In this document: positions 25,626-34,729 of the stretch, piece by piece
How the letters are laid out: each line of letters opens with the position of its first letter
Position numbering within the stretch: the stretch's first letter is position 1
Assembly (NCBI GenBank): GCA_015066745.1
Contig: SVNW01000023.1
Span: forward strand, 1 to 46,696
Length of the DNA: 46,696 bases
Source: Ruminococcus sp.
GTDB taxonomy: Bacteria; Bacillota; Clostridia; Oscillospirales; Ruminococcaceae
Direction: 5' to 3'
The notes under the pieces: generated by a model
The model's database searches: none
What the model saw: the letters and a program-made list of their open reading frames with translations, nothing else
What the model was told of the DNA's origin: nothing
Program-made: the position numbers and the translations under genes

Positions 25626-26477
25626 ATGAAACATTTTACTTTACATAAACAAAATCTTAAGCATATACCATTTCTTATGCCCGGTCTGGCCGGTGTTTTG
25701 ATTTTTATTTTGATACCTTTTATTGATTCTGTAAGACGTTCTTTTTGTGCAGCAATTACAGGGGAGTTTATAGGATTTCATAATTTCAGTATAATTTTTG
25801 AAAATGAAGCTTTCACACTGGCAGTGAAAAATACAGTATTGTTTACAGTTGTATGTTTACCGTTATTAATAATCATATCATTTTTTATTTCCTATGCTTT
25901 ATGCAAACTAAAATATATCAGGCTTATTAAATCAATACTCCTGTTTCCGCTTGCAGTACCTACAGCGACACTTGTGTTTGTGTGGTATATCCTTTTTGAT
26001 GATGCGGGATATATTAACTCTGTTATCATCGGATGTGGTGGTGAAAAAATAAGTTTTCTGCATAGTATGGCAGCATTCTGGGTGCTTACAGGAAGTTATA
26101 TCTGGAAAAATCTTGGCTATACGGTGCTTTTGTGGCTGACAGGGATAATGAATATTTCTGTATCACTTACAGATGCTGCAAAGGTTGACGGAGCAAATGA
26201 ACGGCAATGTTTGTTTTGCATTATTCTTCCGAACCTTAAACCTACACTGTATACTATTACGATTATTTCTTTTCTGAATTCATTTAAGGTGTTTCGTGAA
26301 GCTTATCTTGTTGCCGGTTCATATCCTCATGACAGTATATATCTCTTACAACATCTGTTCAATAACTGGTTTGTTAATATGGAACTTGATAAAATGGCTG
26401 CAGCGGCAGTATGTGTATTTGGGGTGGTTTTTCTTGCTATCGTATTATTGCAGCGTGTGTGGGACAAGGAGAGCTGA
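25626..26477 (+). CDS. ABC transporter permease (MalF/UgpA type)
   Basis: The 283-residue polytopic protein starts 5 nt after the preceding stop; its ribosome binding site AAGGA lies inside the end of that gene. The EAA loop is seen as DAAKVDGANERQCLF near residues 182-196. The length and helix pattern fit the first subunit of a carbohydrate-type importer. No ATPase is encoded nearby. Confidence 0.87.
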   Translation: MKHFTLHKQNLKHIPFLMPGLAGVLIFILIPFIDSVRRSFCAAITGEFIGFHNFSIIFENEAFTLAVKNTVLFTVVCLPLLIIISFFISYALCKLKYIRLIKSILLFPLAVPTATLVFVWYILFDDAGYINSVIIGCGGEKISFLHSMAAFWVLTGSYIWKNLGYTVLLWLTGIMNISVSLTDAAKVDGANERQCLFCIILPNLKPTLYTITIISFLNSFKVFREAYLVAGSYPHDSIYLLQHLFNNWFVNMELDKMAAAAVCVFGVVFLAIVLLQRVWDKES

Positions 26478-26479
26478 AT

Positions 26480-27328
26480 ATGAAAAAATTAAGGACAGTT
26501 ATTTTATATTTTATATTTATGCTGATTTCTTTTGTGACAGTTTATCCTGTAATTCTTGTTATTCTGCTGTCGGTGCAGGATTCAGATGAGCTGGCAGAAA
26601 TGACTTCTTCGCTGATACAATTTACAGGTGAATATGTGGATATTCATTATATTCCTCAGTATCCTACACTTAGTCATTTTATAGATCTGCTCATTTTTAC
26701 ACCGGAGTTTTATACTGTATTCTGGAATTCACTGTTGATGACTGGAATTATTCTTGTATTTCAGCTTTTGGTGGCAGTACCGTCTGCATGGGCATTTGCT
26801 TCTTTTCGTTTTAAAGGTAAGAAACTATTATTCAATATGTACGTTATTTTTATGTTGATGCCTTTTCAGGTGACTATGCTTTCACAGTACATTGTACTTG
26901 ATAAGATTCAGTTGATGAATACAAGGTGGTCAGTTATACTGCCGGCGATATTCTCAACATTTTCAGTTTTTCTGATTTATCGTGGATTTGCAGATATTCC
27001 TCGTGATATTGCAGATTCGGCACGTACAGACGGAGCAAATGAATGGCAGGTTTTGCGGTATATAGGTTTACCGCTTGGTAAGCATGGTATTCTTTCATGT
27101 CTGGTACTAAGTTTTCTGGATTACTGGAATATGGTAGAACAGCCACTGGCATTTATCAATGATAAAAGTAAATTTCCTTTATCGCTGTATCTGCCTATGC
27201 TGGATATGAGCAATGCTGAACTGATGCTGACATCATCAGTTATAACGCTTGTTCCTGCGGTATTTGTGTTTATAACAGGACAGGATTATCTTGAACAGGG
27301 TATTATATCTTCTTCACTAAAGGAGTAG
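26480..27328 (+). CDS. ABC transporter permease (MalG type)
   Basis: AAGGAGAG (26466-26473), within the end of the previous gene, lies 6 nt before the ATG at 26480; an in-frame ATG at 26411 would overlap the upstream gene by 67 bp and is rejected. The 282-residue protein has about six helices and an EAA loop DSARTDGANEWQVLRY near 188-203. It pairs with the permease before it. Confidence 0.87.
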   Translation: MKKLRTVILYFIFMLISFVTVYPVILVILLSVQDSDELAEMTSSLIQFTGEYVDIHYIPQYPTLSHFIDLLIFTPEFYTVFWNSLLMTGIILVFQLLVAVPSAWAFASFRFKGKKLLFNMYVIFMLMPFQVTMLSQYIVLDKIQLMNTRWSVILPAIFSTFSVFLIYRGFADIPRDIADSARTDGANEWQVLRYIGLPLGKHGILSCLVLSFLDYWNMVEQPLAFINDKSKFPLSLYLPMLDMSNAELMLTSSVITLVPAVFVFITGQDYLEQGIISSSLKE

Positions 27329-27332
27329 AAAC

Positions 27333-28379
27333 ATGGATAAGAAACAAATTACACTAAAAACCAAAGCATTAAGATATTTTCTGAAATTTCTTGCAGTAAT
27401 GCTGATATTGACTTTTGTTTCAAGAGCAATTTATTCGTATTATTTACCAAGAGTTTCTGTTACAAATATGAAAAATACAAATCTGAATTATATGATAAAA
27501 ACAACCGGTACGGTTCATACAGACAGGGAAATTCCTTTGTACGCAGTTCCTGAACTGAGAGTAGCTGAAGTTTGTGTAAGAGATGGAGATACGGTCAATA
27601 TAGGAGATGTTCTTTTAAAATATGATACTGTTTATCTTGAGGAGTATATAGAAAAATTATCAAGGCAAATCGAAATTGATACGTTGACAAGAGCTGATTA
27701 TTATACTGCACAGGCATGGAACAGTGCAAAGATCCTTACATTTCAGATTGAAGATGAACAAAAGAAACTTGAATATTATCAAAATTTACTTGATTTAGGT
27801 GCAGTAATGACAAGTGCTTTAAATGGTAAGATTTGTAGTGTAAATGTGACAGCCGGCAATTTTACCGGAGAAACAGCAGGCTTTATGATTGCAGATTTGT
27901 CACAGGAACTGTACTACACAACTGAAATTACAGAAAAAGAGAGTGAAATGCTTTGTGCAGGAGATTTAGTCAATATAAATTTTCGCTGCGGAGAAATTAT
28001 GCTACAGGATTGTGAAGTACGCTCTGTAAGTAAAACCACTTATGGTGCATATGAGGTTGAAGTACTTCTTGAACCTTGTGAAGTAACTATTGGTGAAATA
28101 GGTACGATGTCAGTAAAATTGGTATCAGATGAACGATATGAATGTATTCCGCTTGAGGCAGTTTTTGAAAATAATAATCAGCACTTTGTCTATATTGCAG
28201 AGGAATCAGAAGGATTTCTCGGAACAGAGTACCATATTGCCATTCATAATATCTCTATTGTCAGGCAAAATGATAGTTATGCTGCAGTTCTTGATTCAGG
28301 TCTGAACAGTAAGGATAAGATAGTTTATACTAATAAAGAGTTGTACGAAGGGCAGGCTGTGAGACTGAAAAGAAAGTAA
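27333..28379 (+). CDS. HlyD/RND-type membrane fusion (adaptor) protein
   Basis: The 348-residue product has a single N-terminal membrane helix (about 16-34), then a split barrel-sandwich domain: the first half around VCVRDGDTVNIGDVLLKYD, a helical hairpin of about 60 residues, and the second half around GKICSVNVTAGNFTGETAGF. A beta-barrel and a membrane-proximal domain follow. Such proteins normally join an inner-membrane efflux pump of the MacB, ABC or RND kind. Here the operon has importer-type permeases and no ATPase or exporter, which is odd. AAGGAG lies inside the end of the previous gene. It is the last gene of the operon. Confidence 0.83.
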   Translation: MDKKQITLKTKALRYFLKFLAVMLILTFVSRAIYSYYLPRVSVTNMKNTNLNYMIKTTGTVHTDREIPLYAVPELRVAEVCVRDGDTVNIGDVLLKYDTVYLEEYIEKLSRQIEIDTLTRADYYTAQAWNSAKILTFQIEDEQKKLEYYQNLLDLGAVMTSALNGKICSVNVTAGNFTGETAGFMIADLSQELYYTTEITEKESEMLCAGDLVNINFRCGEIMLQDCEVRSVSKTTYGAYEVEVLLEPCEVTIGEIGTMSVKLVSDERYECIPLEAVFENNNQHFVYIAEESEGFLGTEYHIAIHNISIVRQNDSYAAVLDSGLNSKDKIVYTNKELYEGQAVRLKRK

Positions 28380-28444
28380 ACCGTACAAAAATTTGCAGTT
28401 AATATGGTTTAATGAGCTTGTAGAAATCAAAAAAATTGATTACA

Positions 28445-28498
28445 AATAAAAAAACCGGAACTACCGATTTAATTTCTGATAGTTCCGGTTATATTTTT
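28445..28498. terminator. Bidirectional terminator
   Basis: AACCGGAACTA (28453-28463) pairs exactly with TAGTTCCGGTT (28480-28490). A-rich and T-rich flanks allow use by the plus-strand operon and by clpB, whose stop lies at 28497. Confidence 0.82.
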
Positions 28499-31115
28499 AT
28501 TTCTTATCAAACGGTGGATTTACTTTGCATATAAAATCATCACCTGCATAGTCAACTACAAGTTCGGTGCCGGGTTCAAGGTCGGTTGAAATTATAGTCT
28601 TTGCAATAAGTGTTTCGATAGTTCTCTGAATATATCTTTTCAGTGGTCTTGCACCGAATTCAGGGTCGAAACCGTCTTCTATAACGAAGTTTTTAGCGTT
28701 GTCGGTAACTGTTATGATGAGCTGTTTGTCCATAAGACGTTTCTGAACATCTGTCAGCATGAGATCAACGATATGGATTATCTGTTCTTTCATGAGCGGT
28801 TTGTAGAATACTATTTCATCGAGTCGGTTTAAAAATTCCGGACGGAAACTCTGTTTTAAGAGTTTGTCTACCTGTTGTCTTGCACTTTCGGTTATTTCTC
28901 CGTCTTTTATTCCATCGAGAATGAAATGTGAACCGAGATTTGAAGTAAGAATGATGATAGTATTTTTAAAGTCAACTGTACGTCCCTGTGAATCTGTTAT
29001 ATGACCGTCATCGAGCACCTGGAGAAGTGTGTTGAATACATCAGGGTGAGCCTTTTCCACTTCGTCAAAAAGAACAACAGAATAAGGTCTTCTTCTTACA
29101 GCTTCCGTAAGCTGTCCGCCTTCTTCGTAACCTACGTATCCGGGAGGCGCTCCTATGAGTCTGCTTACAGCGTGTTTTTCCATATATTCGCTCATGTCTA
29201 TTCTGACGATGTTGTGTTCGTCATCGAAAAGGCACTGTGCGAGAGCTTTGGCAAGTTCTGTTTTACCTACACCTGTAGGGCCGAGGAAGAGGAACGAACC
29301 GAGTGGCTGGTTCGGATTTTGTATACCGGCTCTTGAACGTAAGATAGCTTCAGTAACTTTCTTTACGGCTTCGTCCTGACCGATAACACGTTTGTGGAGA
29401 GTAGCTTCCATATTAATAAGTTTTTCACGTTCGCTTTCCATAAGCTTTGCAACAGGAATACCTGTCCATCTGCCGATTATTTTTGCTATTTCTTCTTCGG
29501 TTACTTTGTTTCTGAGAAGTGAATTTTCACTTTTGCTTTCTTCGGCTTTTGCTTCTTCTTCGGCTATTTTTTTCTGAAGTTCAGGAAGTCTTCCGTATTT
29601 TAATTCGGCAGCTTTGTTAAGGTCATATTCACGTTCTGCTTTTTCTATAAGACCGTTTACTTCTTCAAGTTCTTCACGCAGTTTTTTTACTGCTGTTATA
29701 GCATTCTTTTCGTTTTCCCACTGTGCTTTCATAGCATCAAACTTTTCACGCAGATCTGCGAGTTCTTTCTGGATCTCTCTGAGCTGTTCTGCAGAAAGCT
29801 TATCTTCTTCTTTTTTGAGAGCAGTTTCTTCTATTTCAAGCCTCATAATATGGCGTGAGATCTCATCAAGCTCTGTTGGCATCGAATCAATTTCGGTTCT
29901 TATCATTGCGCAGGCTTCGTCAACAAGGTCTATTGCCTTATCAGGTAAAAATCTGTCTGTGATATATCTGTTAGATAAGACAGCAGCCGAAATAATAGCC
30001 TGGTCCTGAATTTTTACACCGTGGAATACTTCGTAGCGTTCTTTGAGACCTCTGAGAATTGAAATAGTATCTTCCACTGTAGGTTCAGCTACATATACCG
30101 GCTGAAATCTTCTTTCGAGAGCCTTGTCTTTTTCAATATACATTCTGTATTCATTGAGTGTGGTAGCACCTATACAATCTATTTCGCCTCGTGCAAGCAT
30201 AGGTTTGAGGAGATTTCCTGCGTCCATTGCACCGTCAGATTTTCCGGCACCTACTATTGTATGGAGTTCGTCAATAAAAAGAATGATTTTTCCGTTTGAG
30301 TTTTTTATCTCTGTAAGGACAGCTTTGAATCTTTCTTCAAATTCGCCTCTGTATTTTGCACCTGCTACGAGTGAACCCATATCAAGTGAAAAGATATGTT
30401 TGTCTTTTAAGCTTGTCGGAACGTCGCCACGTATTATTCTGAGAGCGAGTCCTTCAGCAATGGCGGTTTTACCTACGCCCGGTTCACCTATTACAACAGG
30501 GTTGTTTTTTGTTTTTCTTGAAAGTATGCGTATGATGTTTCTTATTTCATTATCACGTCCGATAACAGGGTCAAGTTTGTTGTTTTTTGCAAGTTCGGTA
30601 AGGTCCTGACCGTATTTTACAAGAACGTCATAAGTTTCTTCGGGATTTTGATTTGTCACTTTTGAACTTCCTCTCGTCTGGGCAAGTGCCGTCATAAATG
30701 TATTTTTCTCAAAGCCATACTGTTTGAAAAGTCTGGTTATTGCATCATCGGGCATTTCAAAAAAGGCGAGTATGATGTGTTCGACTGAAACAAATTCGTC
30801 ACCCATCTGTTTTGCCTGATTTTCAGCTTCTATAAGCGCTCTGTCTGCACTCTGGGCAATATATACCGTGTCAGGCTGTCTTCCTGAACCTGATACCTGA
30901 GGTATATTTTTTACAAGACCTTCTGCAGAGGCAGTAATCGAAGAAAGATTTATCGACATTTTATTGAGAAGCTGTGGGATAAGACCGTTTTCCTGCTTTA
31001 AAAGAGCAAGAAAAATATGGATCTGTTCGATATTCATATTTTGGTTTGATATAGCGATGTTCTGTGCTTCCTGCACTGCCTGAATTGATTTTTGAGTGAA
31101 CTTTTGTGCATTCAT
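28497..31115 (-). CDS. clpB: ATP-dependent protein disaggregase ClpB
   Basis: The 872-residue product is a Hsp104-type unfoldase that rescues aggregated proteins with DnaK. It has the N-terminal Clp repeat domain (about 1-150), the first AAA module with Walker A GEPGVGKT (210-217), a long coiled-coil middle domain that marks ClpB rather than ClpC, and the second AAA module with GPTGVGKTELAKAL and the pore loop GYVGYEEGG. The start has CAGGAGAC upstream. It is a single-gene unit. No CIRCE element was found in the upstream region. Confidence 0.97.
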   Translation of the reverse strand: MNAQKFTQKSIQAVQEAQNIAISNQNMNIEQIHIFLALLKQENGLIPQLLNKMSINLSSITASAEGLVKNIPQVSGSGRQPDTVYIAQSADRALIEAENQAKQMGDEFVSVEHIILAFFEMPDDAITRLFKQYGFEKNTFMTALAQTRGSSKVTNQNPEETYDVLVKYGQDLTELAKNNKLDPVIGRDNEIRNIIRILSRKTKNNPVVIGEPGVGKTAIAEGLALRIIRGDVPTSLKDKHIFSLDMGSLVAGAKYRGEFEERFKAVLTEIKNSNGKIILFIDELHTIVGAGKSDGAMDAGNLLKPMLARGEIDCIGATTLNEYRMYIEKDKALERRFQPVYVAEPTVEDTISILRGLKERYEVFHGVKIQDQAIISAAVLSNRYITDRFLPDKAIDLVDEACAMIRTEIDSMPTELDEISRHIMRLEIEETALKKEEDKLSAEQLREIQKELADLREKFDAMKAQWENEKNAITAVKKLREELEEVNGLIEKAEREYDLNKAAELKYGRLPELQKKIAEEEAKAEESKSENSLLRNKVTEEEIAKIIGRWTGIPVAKLMESEREKLINMEATLHKRVIGQDEAVKKVTEAILRSRAGIQNPNQPLGSFLFLGPTGVGKTELAKALAQCLFDDEHNIVRIDMSEYMEKHAVSRLIGAPPGYVGYEEGGQLTEAVRRRPYSVVLFDEVEKAHPDVFNTLLQVLDDGHITDSQGRTVDFKNTIIILTSNLGSHFILDGIKDGEITESARQQVDKLLKQSFRPEFLNRLDEIVFYKPLMKEQIIHIVDLMLTDVQKRLMDKQLIITVTDNAKNFVIEDGFDPEFGARPLKRYIQRTIETLIAKTIISTDLEPGTELVVDYAGDDFICKVNPPFDKK

Positions 31116-31156
31116 AATTTTAGTCTCCTGTTTTTAGTTTTTTATTTTTAATATAT

Positions 31157-31184
31157 ATTATATCATTATGATTTCAAAAGTCAA
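31157..31184 (-). promoter_or_regulatory. clpB promoter
   Basis: On the minus strand, TTGACT (complement of 31179-31184) and a perfect TATAAT (complement of 31157-31162) are separated by 16 bp, about 40 bp upstream of the start codon. Confidence 0.7.
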
Positions 31185-31240
31185 GGTGAAATACGCATAA
31201 ATAAAAGAAAAAATTTGAGCTGTAATTTGACACGGAAACC

Positions 31241-32914
31241 TTAAGTTTCTTTTTTTACCATACAGGCTTTACCGTTAAATGAGATACCGTATTTTATAAT
31301 TTTCTTAAATCCGTCTTCTATAAGTTCTGCATCATAACGTTTTTCATTGATTTGTAAGAGAGCTTCATCGCATTTTGAAGAAAGGTGCGGAAATCTGTCG
31401 GCGACTTTTATTTCAATAATTATTGCCACAAGATGTTTTTTTCTTTCCATGATAAGAATATCAGGTCTGCCGTCACCGCTTTCACGGTTTGACTTTACAG
31501 TATAGCCTTTGAAACCTGTAAGCATACCTGTCAGAAATCCATGATAATAGTTTTCTTTGCTGTCGTAGTAACTTATAGTTTCGTCAAGCCAGTCGGAGAG
31601 AGTGTCTTCTATTGTTTCGGTATCTTCGTTTAAAAGTGCGTCAAAGAGTTCGTTTCTCGGAGTGGAATTTAACTTTTCTTCAAACCACTGCATGATAGTG
31701 CTTCGGTAAATAGTACTGATCTCAATGTTCGGAATAACGCCTTTGAAACAGGTGATATGATGCTCGTTCTTAAAAAAATCGATAGGTTTGAGATATCCTG
31801 TGAACAGGAGAAAAGACCATATATAGTCGCTGTTTATTTTTACATTTCTGTATGTTATGTCTTCATATATCGGAGCTGTAACATGACCGCCGTTTATAAG
31901 TTCTTCGATTTTGTATTTTATATTTTCGTCACCTTCAAAAATTATCTGGCGAATGATATCATTTGAGCTTGTATTGCTCCAGTATGGTTCGGGTCTGGCT
32001 GTATCATTGTTGAGGGCAGACTGCAGATATTTGAGCACGCTCCATGGATTGTAAATCTCTGTACTGCCAAATTTGTAACCGTTATACCATTGTTTTATTT
32101 TAGGAAAATATTTTTCCAGATTATAAAATTCAACAGCTTGTTTTACTTCATCTTCGGTAAACCCAAAATACTGAGAGAAGGCATTTTCTGTAATAGGATA
32201 AACGTCAAAATTATTAAGCCCTGTAAAAATACTTTCTTTAGAAATACGCAGACAACCTGTAAGTACAGCAAATTCAATAGAATCATTTGTTTTTAAAGCA
32301 CTTTCAAAAACTGAACGTATAAGATTTACCATTTCATCATAATATCCGTTAAAATATGCACTTTCAAGCGGAACATCATATTCGTCTATGAGAATGATAA
32401 CTCTTTTTTCGTATGCACTTTCAAGGTGTTGAGAAAGAGTTTTCAGAGAGTTAAGATATTCCGAATCATCTGCAGTTTTCTTACAAAAATCAAGAAACTG
32501 TTTTTGCTTTGAAGTAGAAAGTTTTTCATAAACTTTGCTGTGCCTTTCAAATTCGTCTGCTATATTTTGTTTGAAAATTTTGAAAGCATCTTCAAAATTA
32601 TTTTGCTTCATGCTTTTAAGTGATATAGAGATAACCGGATATTGTCCCATATGACTAAGATATTTATCACCAGCTTTTGATATATTCAAGTTTTTAAAAA
32701 GATATGAATTGTCTTCATCGGTGTTTTCAAAAAAATATCTGAGCATACTCATATTAAGTGTTTTTCCGAATCTCCTCGGACGTGTGAAAAGATTTACTTT
32801 GCCTGATGAGTCAATTAAATCCTTTATCATGAGTGTTTTGTCAACGTAATAAAAATCTTTGGTTATAATTTCTTTAAAATTTTCATACCCTATAGGAATA
32901 GTTTTAAAACCCAT
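31241..32914 (-). CDS. AAA-ATPase-like/PD-(D/E)XK nuclease domain protein, copy A
   Basis: The 557-residue product joins an N-terminal AAA-like ATPase of PF09820 type to a C-terminal PD-(D/E)XK-type domain of PF08011 type. The Walker A-like string is RPRRFGKT (45-52) and the Walker B VIILIDEYD (172-180). Nuclease-like residues are D485 (GDGRPD), E501 and K503 (IEIKVA), with a downstream glutamine. The family is widespread in gut bacteria and its function is not established. It is the downstream member of a tandem pair, 47 bp from copy B. From residue 164 onward the two proteins differ by one residue (the last), while residues 106-163 and part of 10-40 differ strongly. GAGG precedes the start at normal spacing. 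Confidence 0.85.
   Translation of the reverse strand: MGFKTIPIGYENFKEIITKDFYYVDKTLMIKDLIDSSGKVNLFTRPRRFGKTLNMSMLRYFFENTDEDNSYLFKNLNISKAGDKYLSHMGQYPVISISLKSMKQNNFEDAFKIFKQNIADEFERHSKVYEKLSTSKQKQFLDFCKKTADDSEYLNSLKTLSQHLESAYEKRVIILIDEYDVPLESAYFNGYYDEMVNLIRSVFESALKTNDSIEFAVLTGCLRISKESIFTGLNNFDVYPITENAFSQYFGFTEDEVKQAVEFYNLEKYFPKIKQWYNGYKFGSTEIYNPWSVLKYLQSALNNDTARPEPYWSNTSSNDIIRQIIFEGDENIKYKIEELINGGHVTAPIYEDITYRNVKINSDYIWSFLLFTGYLKPIDFFKNEHHITCFKGVIPNIEISTIYRSTIMQWFEEKLNSTPRNELFDALLNEDTETIEDTLSDWLDETISYYDSKENYYHGFLTGMLTGFKGYTVKSNRESGDGRPDILIMERKKHLVAIIIEIKVADRFPHLSSKCDEALLQINEKRYDAELIEDGFKKIIKYGISFNGKACMVKKET
31246..32426. repeat. Near-perfect direct repeat, unit 1 (3' two-thirds of copy A)
   Basis: These 1181 bp recur at 32967-34147, offset exactly 1721 bp. 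The only difference I noted is at 31265 (G against A). Similarity stops sharply at both ends. Confidence 0.9.
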
Positions 32915-32961
32915 TATATCGCCTCGCTTTATAAGTTTTTATCTGTACTATCATAAAAATT

Positions 32962-34641
32962 TCATATTTCTTTTTTTACCATACAAGCTTTACCGTTAAA
33001 TGAGATACCGTATTTTATAATTTTCTTAAATCCGTCTTCTATAAGTTCTGCATCATAACGTTTTTCATTGATTTGTAAGAGAGCTTCATCGCATTTTGAA
33101 GAAAGGTGCGGAAATCTGTCGGCGACTTTTATTTCAATAATTATTGCCACAAGATGTTTTTTTCTTTCCATGATAAGAATATCAGGTCTGCCGTCACCGC
33201 TTTCACGGTTTGACTTTACAGTATAGCCTTTGAAACCTGTAAGCATACCTGTCAGAAATCCATGATAATAGTTTTCTTTGCTGTCGTAGTAACTTATAGT
33301 TTCGTCAAGCCAGTCGGAGAGAGTGTCTTCTATTGTTTCGGTATCTTCGTTTAAAAGTGCGTCAAAGAGTTCGTTTCTCGGAGTGGAATTTAACTTTTCT
33401 TCAAACCACTGCATGATAGTGCTTCGGTAAATAGTACTGATCTCAATGTTCGGAATAACGCCTTTGAAACAGGTGATATGATGCTCGTTCTTAAAAAAAT
33501 CGATAGGTTTGAGATATCCTGTGAACAGGAGAAAAGACCATATATAGTCGCTGTTTATTTTTACATTTCTGTATGTTATGTCTTCATATATCGGAGCTGT
33601 AACATGACCGCCGTTTATAAGTTCTTCGATTTTGTATTTTATATTTTCGTCACCTTCAAAAATTATCTGGCGAATGATATCATTTGAGCTTGTATTGCTC
33701 CAGTATGGTTCGGGTCTGGCTGTATCATTGTTGAGGGCAGACTGCAGATATTTGAGCACGCTCCATGGATTGTAAATCTCTGTACTGCCAAATTTGTAAC
33801 CGTTATACCATTGTTTTATTTTAGGAAAATATTTTTCCAGATTATAAAATTCAACAGCTTGTTTTACTTCATCTTCGGTAAACCCAAAATACTGAGAGAA
33901 GGCATTTTCTGTAATAGGATAAACGTCAAAATTATTAAGCCCTGTAAAAATACTTTCTTTAGAAATACGCAGACAACCTGTAAGTACAGCAAATTCAATA
34001 GAATCATTTGTTTTTAAAGCACTTTCAAAAACTGAACGTATAAGATTTACCATTTCATCATAATATCCGTTAAAATATGCACTTTCAAGCGGAACATCAT
34101 ATTCGTCTATGAGAATGATAACTCTTTTTTCGTATGCACTTTCAAGGCATTTAGAGAGAACTTTTAAAGCGTTAAGATAGACAGTATCATCTGCTTTCTC
34201 TTCGAGTATAGAAATAAATTTTTCTCTATCGGCTGTATCTATTTTTTTGTTTTCAATTATTTCTTTGTGATTTGAAAATTCATCTGATAGTATATATTTA
34301 AAATTAGCAAAAGAATTTTTAAAATTATTTTGCTTCATGCTTTTAAGTGATATAGAGATAACCGGATATTGTCCCATATGACTAAGATATTTATCACCAG
34401 CTTTTGAGATATTCAAGTTTTTAAAAAGATATGAATTGTCTTCATCGGTGTTTTCAAAAAAATATCTGAGCATACTCATATTAAGTGTTTTTCCAAATCT
34501 CCTCGGACGTGTGAAAAGATTGACAGCACAATTATTGTCAATAAGGTCTTTTATCATAAGTGTTTTATCAATATAGTAATGATTTTCATCAATAATTCTT
34601 TTAAAATTCTCATGTCCTATAGGAATAGTTTTAAAACCCAT
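32962..34641 (-). CDS. AAA-ATPase-like/PD-(D/E)XK nuclease domain protein, copy B
   Basis: The 559-residue product has the same layout as copy A. The ATPase landmarks are RPRRFGKT (45-52) and VIILIDEYD, shifted two residues. Its block around 106-165, which begins NNFKNSFANFKYILSDEF, has low similarity to that of copy A and is two residues longer. The N-terminal segment also differs (HENFKRIIDENHYY). Upstream bases including the ribosome binding site are shared with copy A. It lies downstream of the XRE regulator gene on the same strand, behind a hairpin. Function unknown. Confidence 0.85.
   Translation of the reverse strand: MGFKTIPIGHENFKRIIDENHYYIDKTLMIKDLIDNNCAVNLFTRPRRFGKTLNMSMLRYFFENTDEDNSYLFKNLNISKAGDKYLSHMGQYPVISISLKSMKQNNFKNSFANFKYILSDEFSNHKEIIENKKIDTADREKFISILEEKADDTVYLNALKVLSKCLESAYEKRVIILIDEYDVPLESAYFNGYYDEMVNLIRSVFESALKTNDSIEFAVLTGCLRISKESIFTGLNNFDVYPITENAFSQYFGFTEDEVKQAVEFYNLEKYFPKIKQWYNGYKFGSTEIYNPWSVLKYLQSALNNDTARPEPYWSNTSSNDIIRQIIFEGDENIKYKIEELINGGHVTAPIYEDITYRNVKINSDYIWSFLLFTGYLKPIDFFKNEHHITCFKGVIPNIEISTIYRSTIMQWFEEKLNSTPRNELFDALLNEDTETIEDTLSDWLDETISYYDSKENYYHGFLTGMLTGFKGYTVKSNRESGDGRPDILIMERKKHLVAIIIEIKVADRFPHLSSKCDEALLQINEKRYDAELIEDGFKKIIKYGISFNGKACMVKKEI
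32967..34147. repeat. Near-perfect direct repeat, unit 2 (3' two-thirds of copy B)
   Basis: This is the partner of 31246-32426. Further shared blocks at an offset of 1727 bp are 32594-32794 with 34321-34521 (two differences seen) and 32889-32932 with 34616-34659. Divergent blocks lie between them, so the pair is a mosaic. Confidence 0.9.
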
Positions 34642-34681
34642 TATATCGCCTCGCTTTATGTTTTTGAGTTAAAATTTAAAT

Positions 34682-34718
34682 AAGTGTGATATACCGATAA
34701 ATATAGTATATCACACTT
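34682..34718 (-). terminator. 13-bp perfect hairpin between XRE gene and copy B
   Basis: AAGTGTGATATAC (34682-34694) pairs exactly with GTATATCACACTT (34706-34718). It lies 12 bp beyond the XRE stop codon. The following minus-strand bases are only moderately T-rich, so it is a probable terminator; an operator role cannot be excluded. Confidence 0.6.
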
Positions 34719-34729
34719 GTTTTGACTTA

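Noticed and set aside
29001-30609. Several long open frames on the plus strand inside clpB
   Set aside because: They are antisense to a clear, full-length ClpB, are Ser/Phe-rich as expected for shadow frames and have no start signals.
31116-31240. CIRCE or CtsR operator before clpB
   Set aside because: No TTAGCACTC/GAGTGCTAA inverted repeat is present. The bases near 31180-31190 only loosely resemble a CtsR heptad and lack its 3-nt spacing.
31757-34017. Identical pairs of plus-strand open frames inside the twin AAA genes
   Set aside because: They are shadows of the duplicated DNA; their identity only reflects the repeat.
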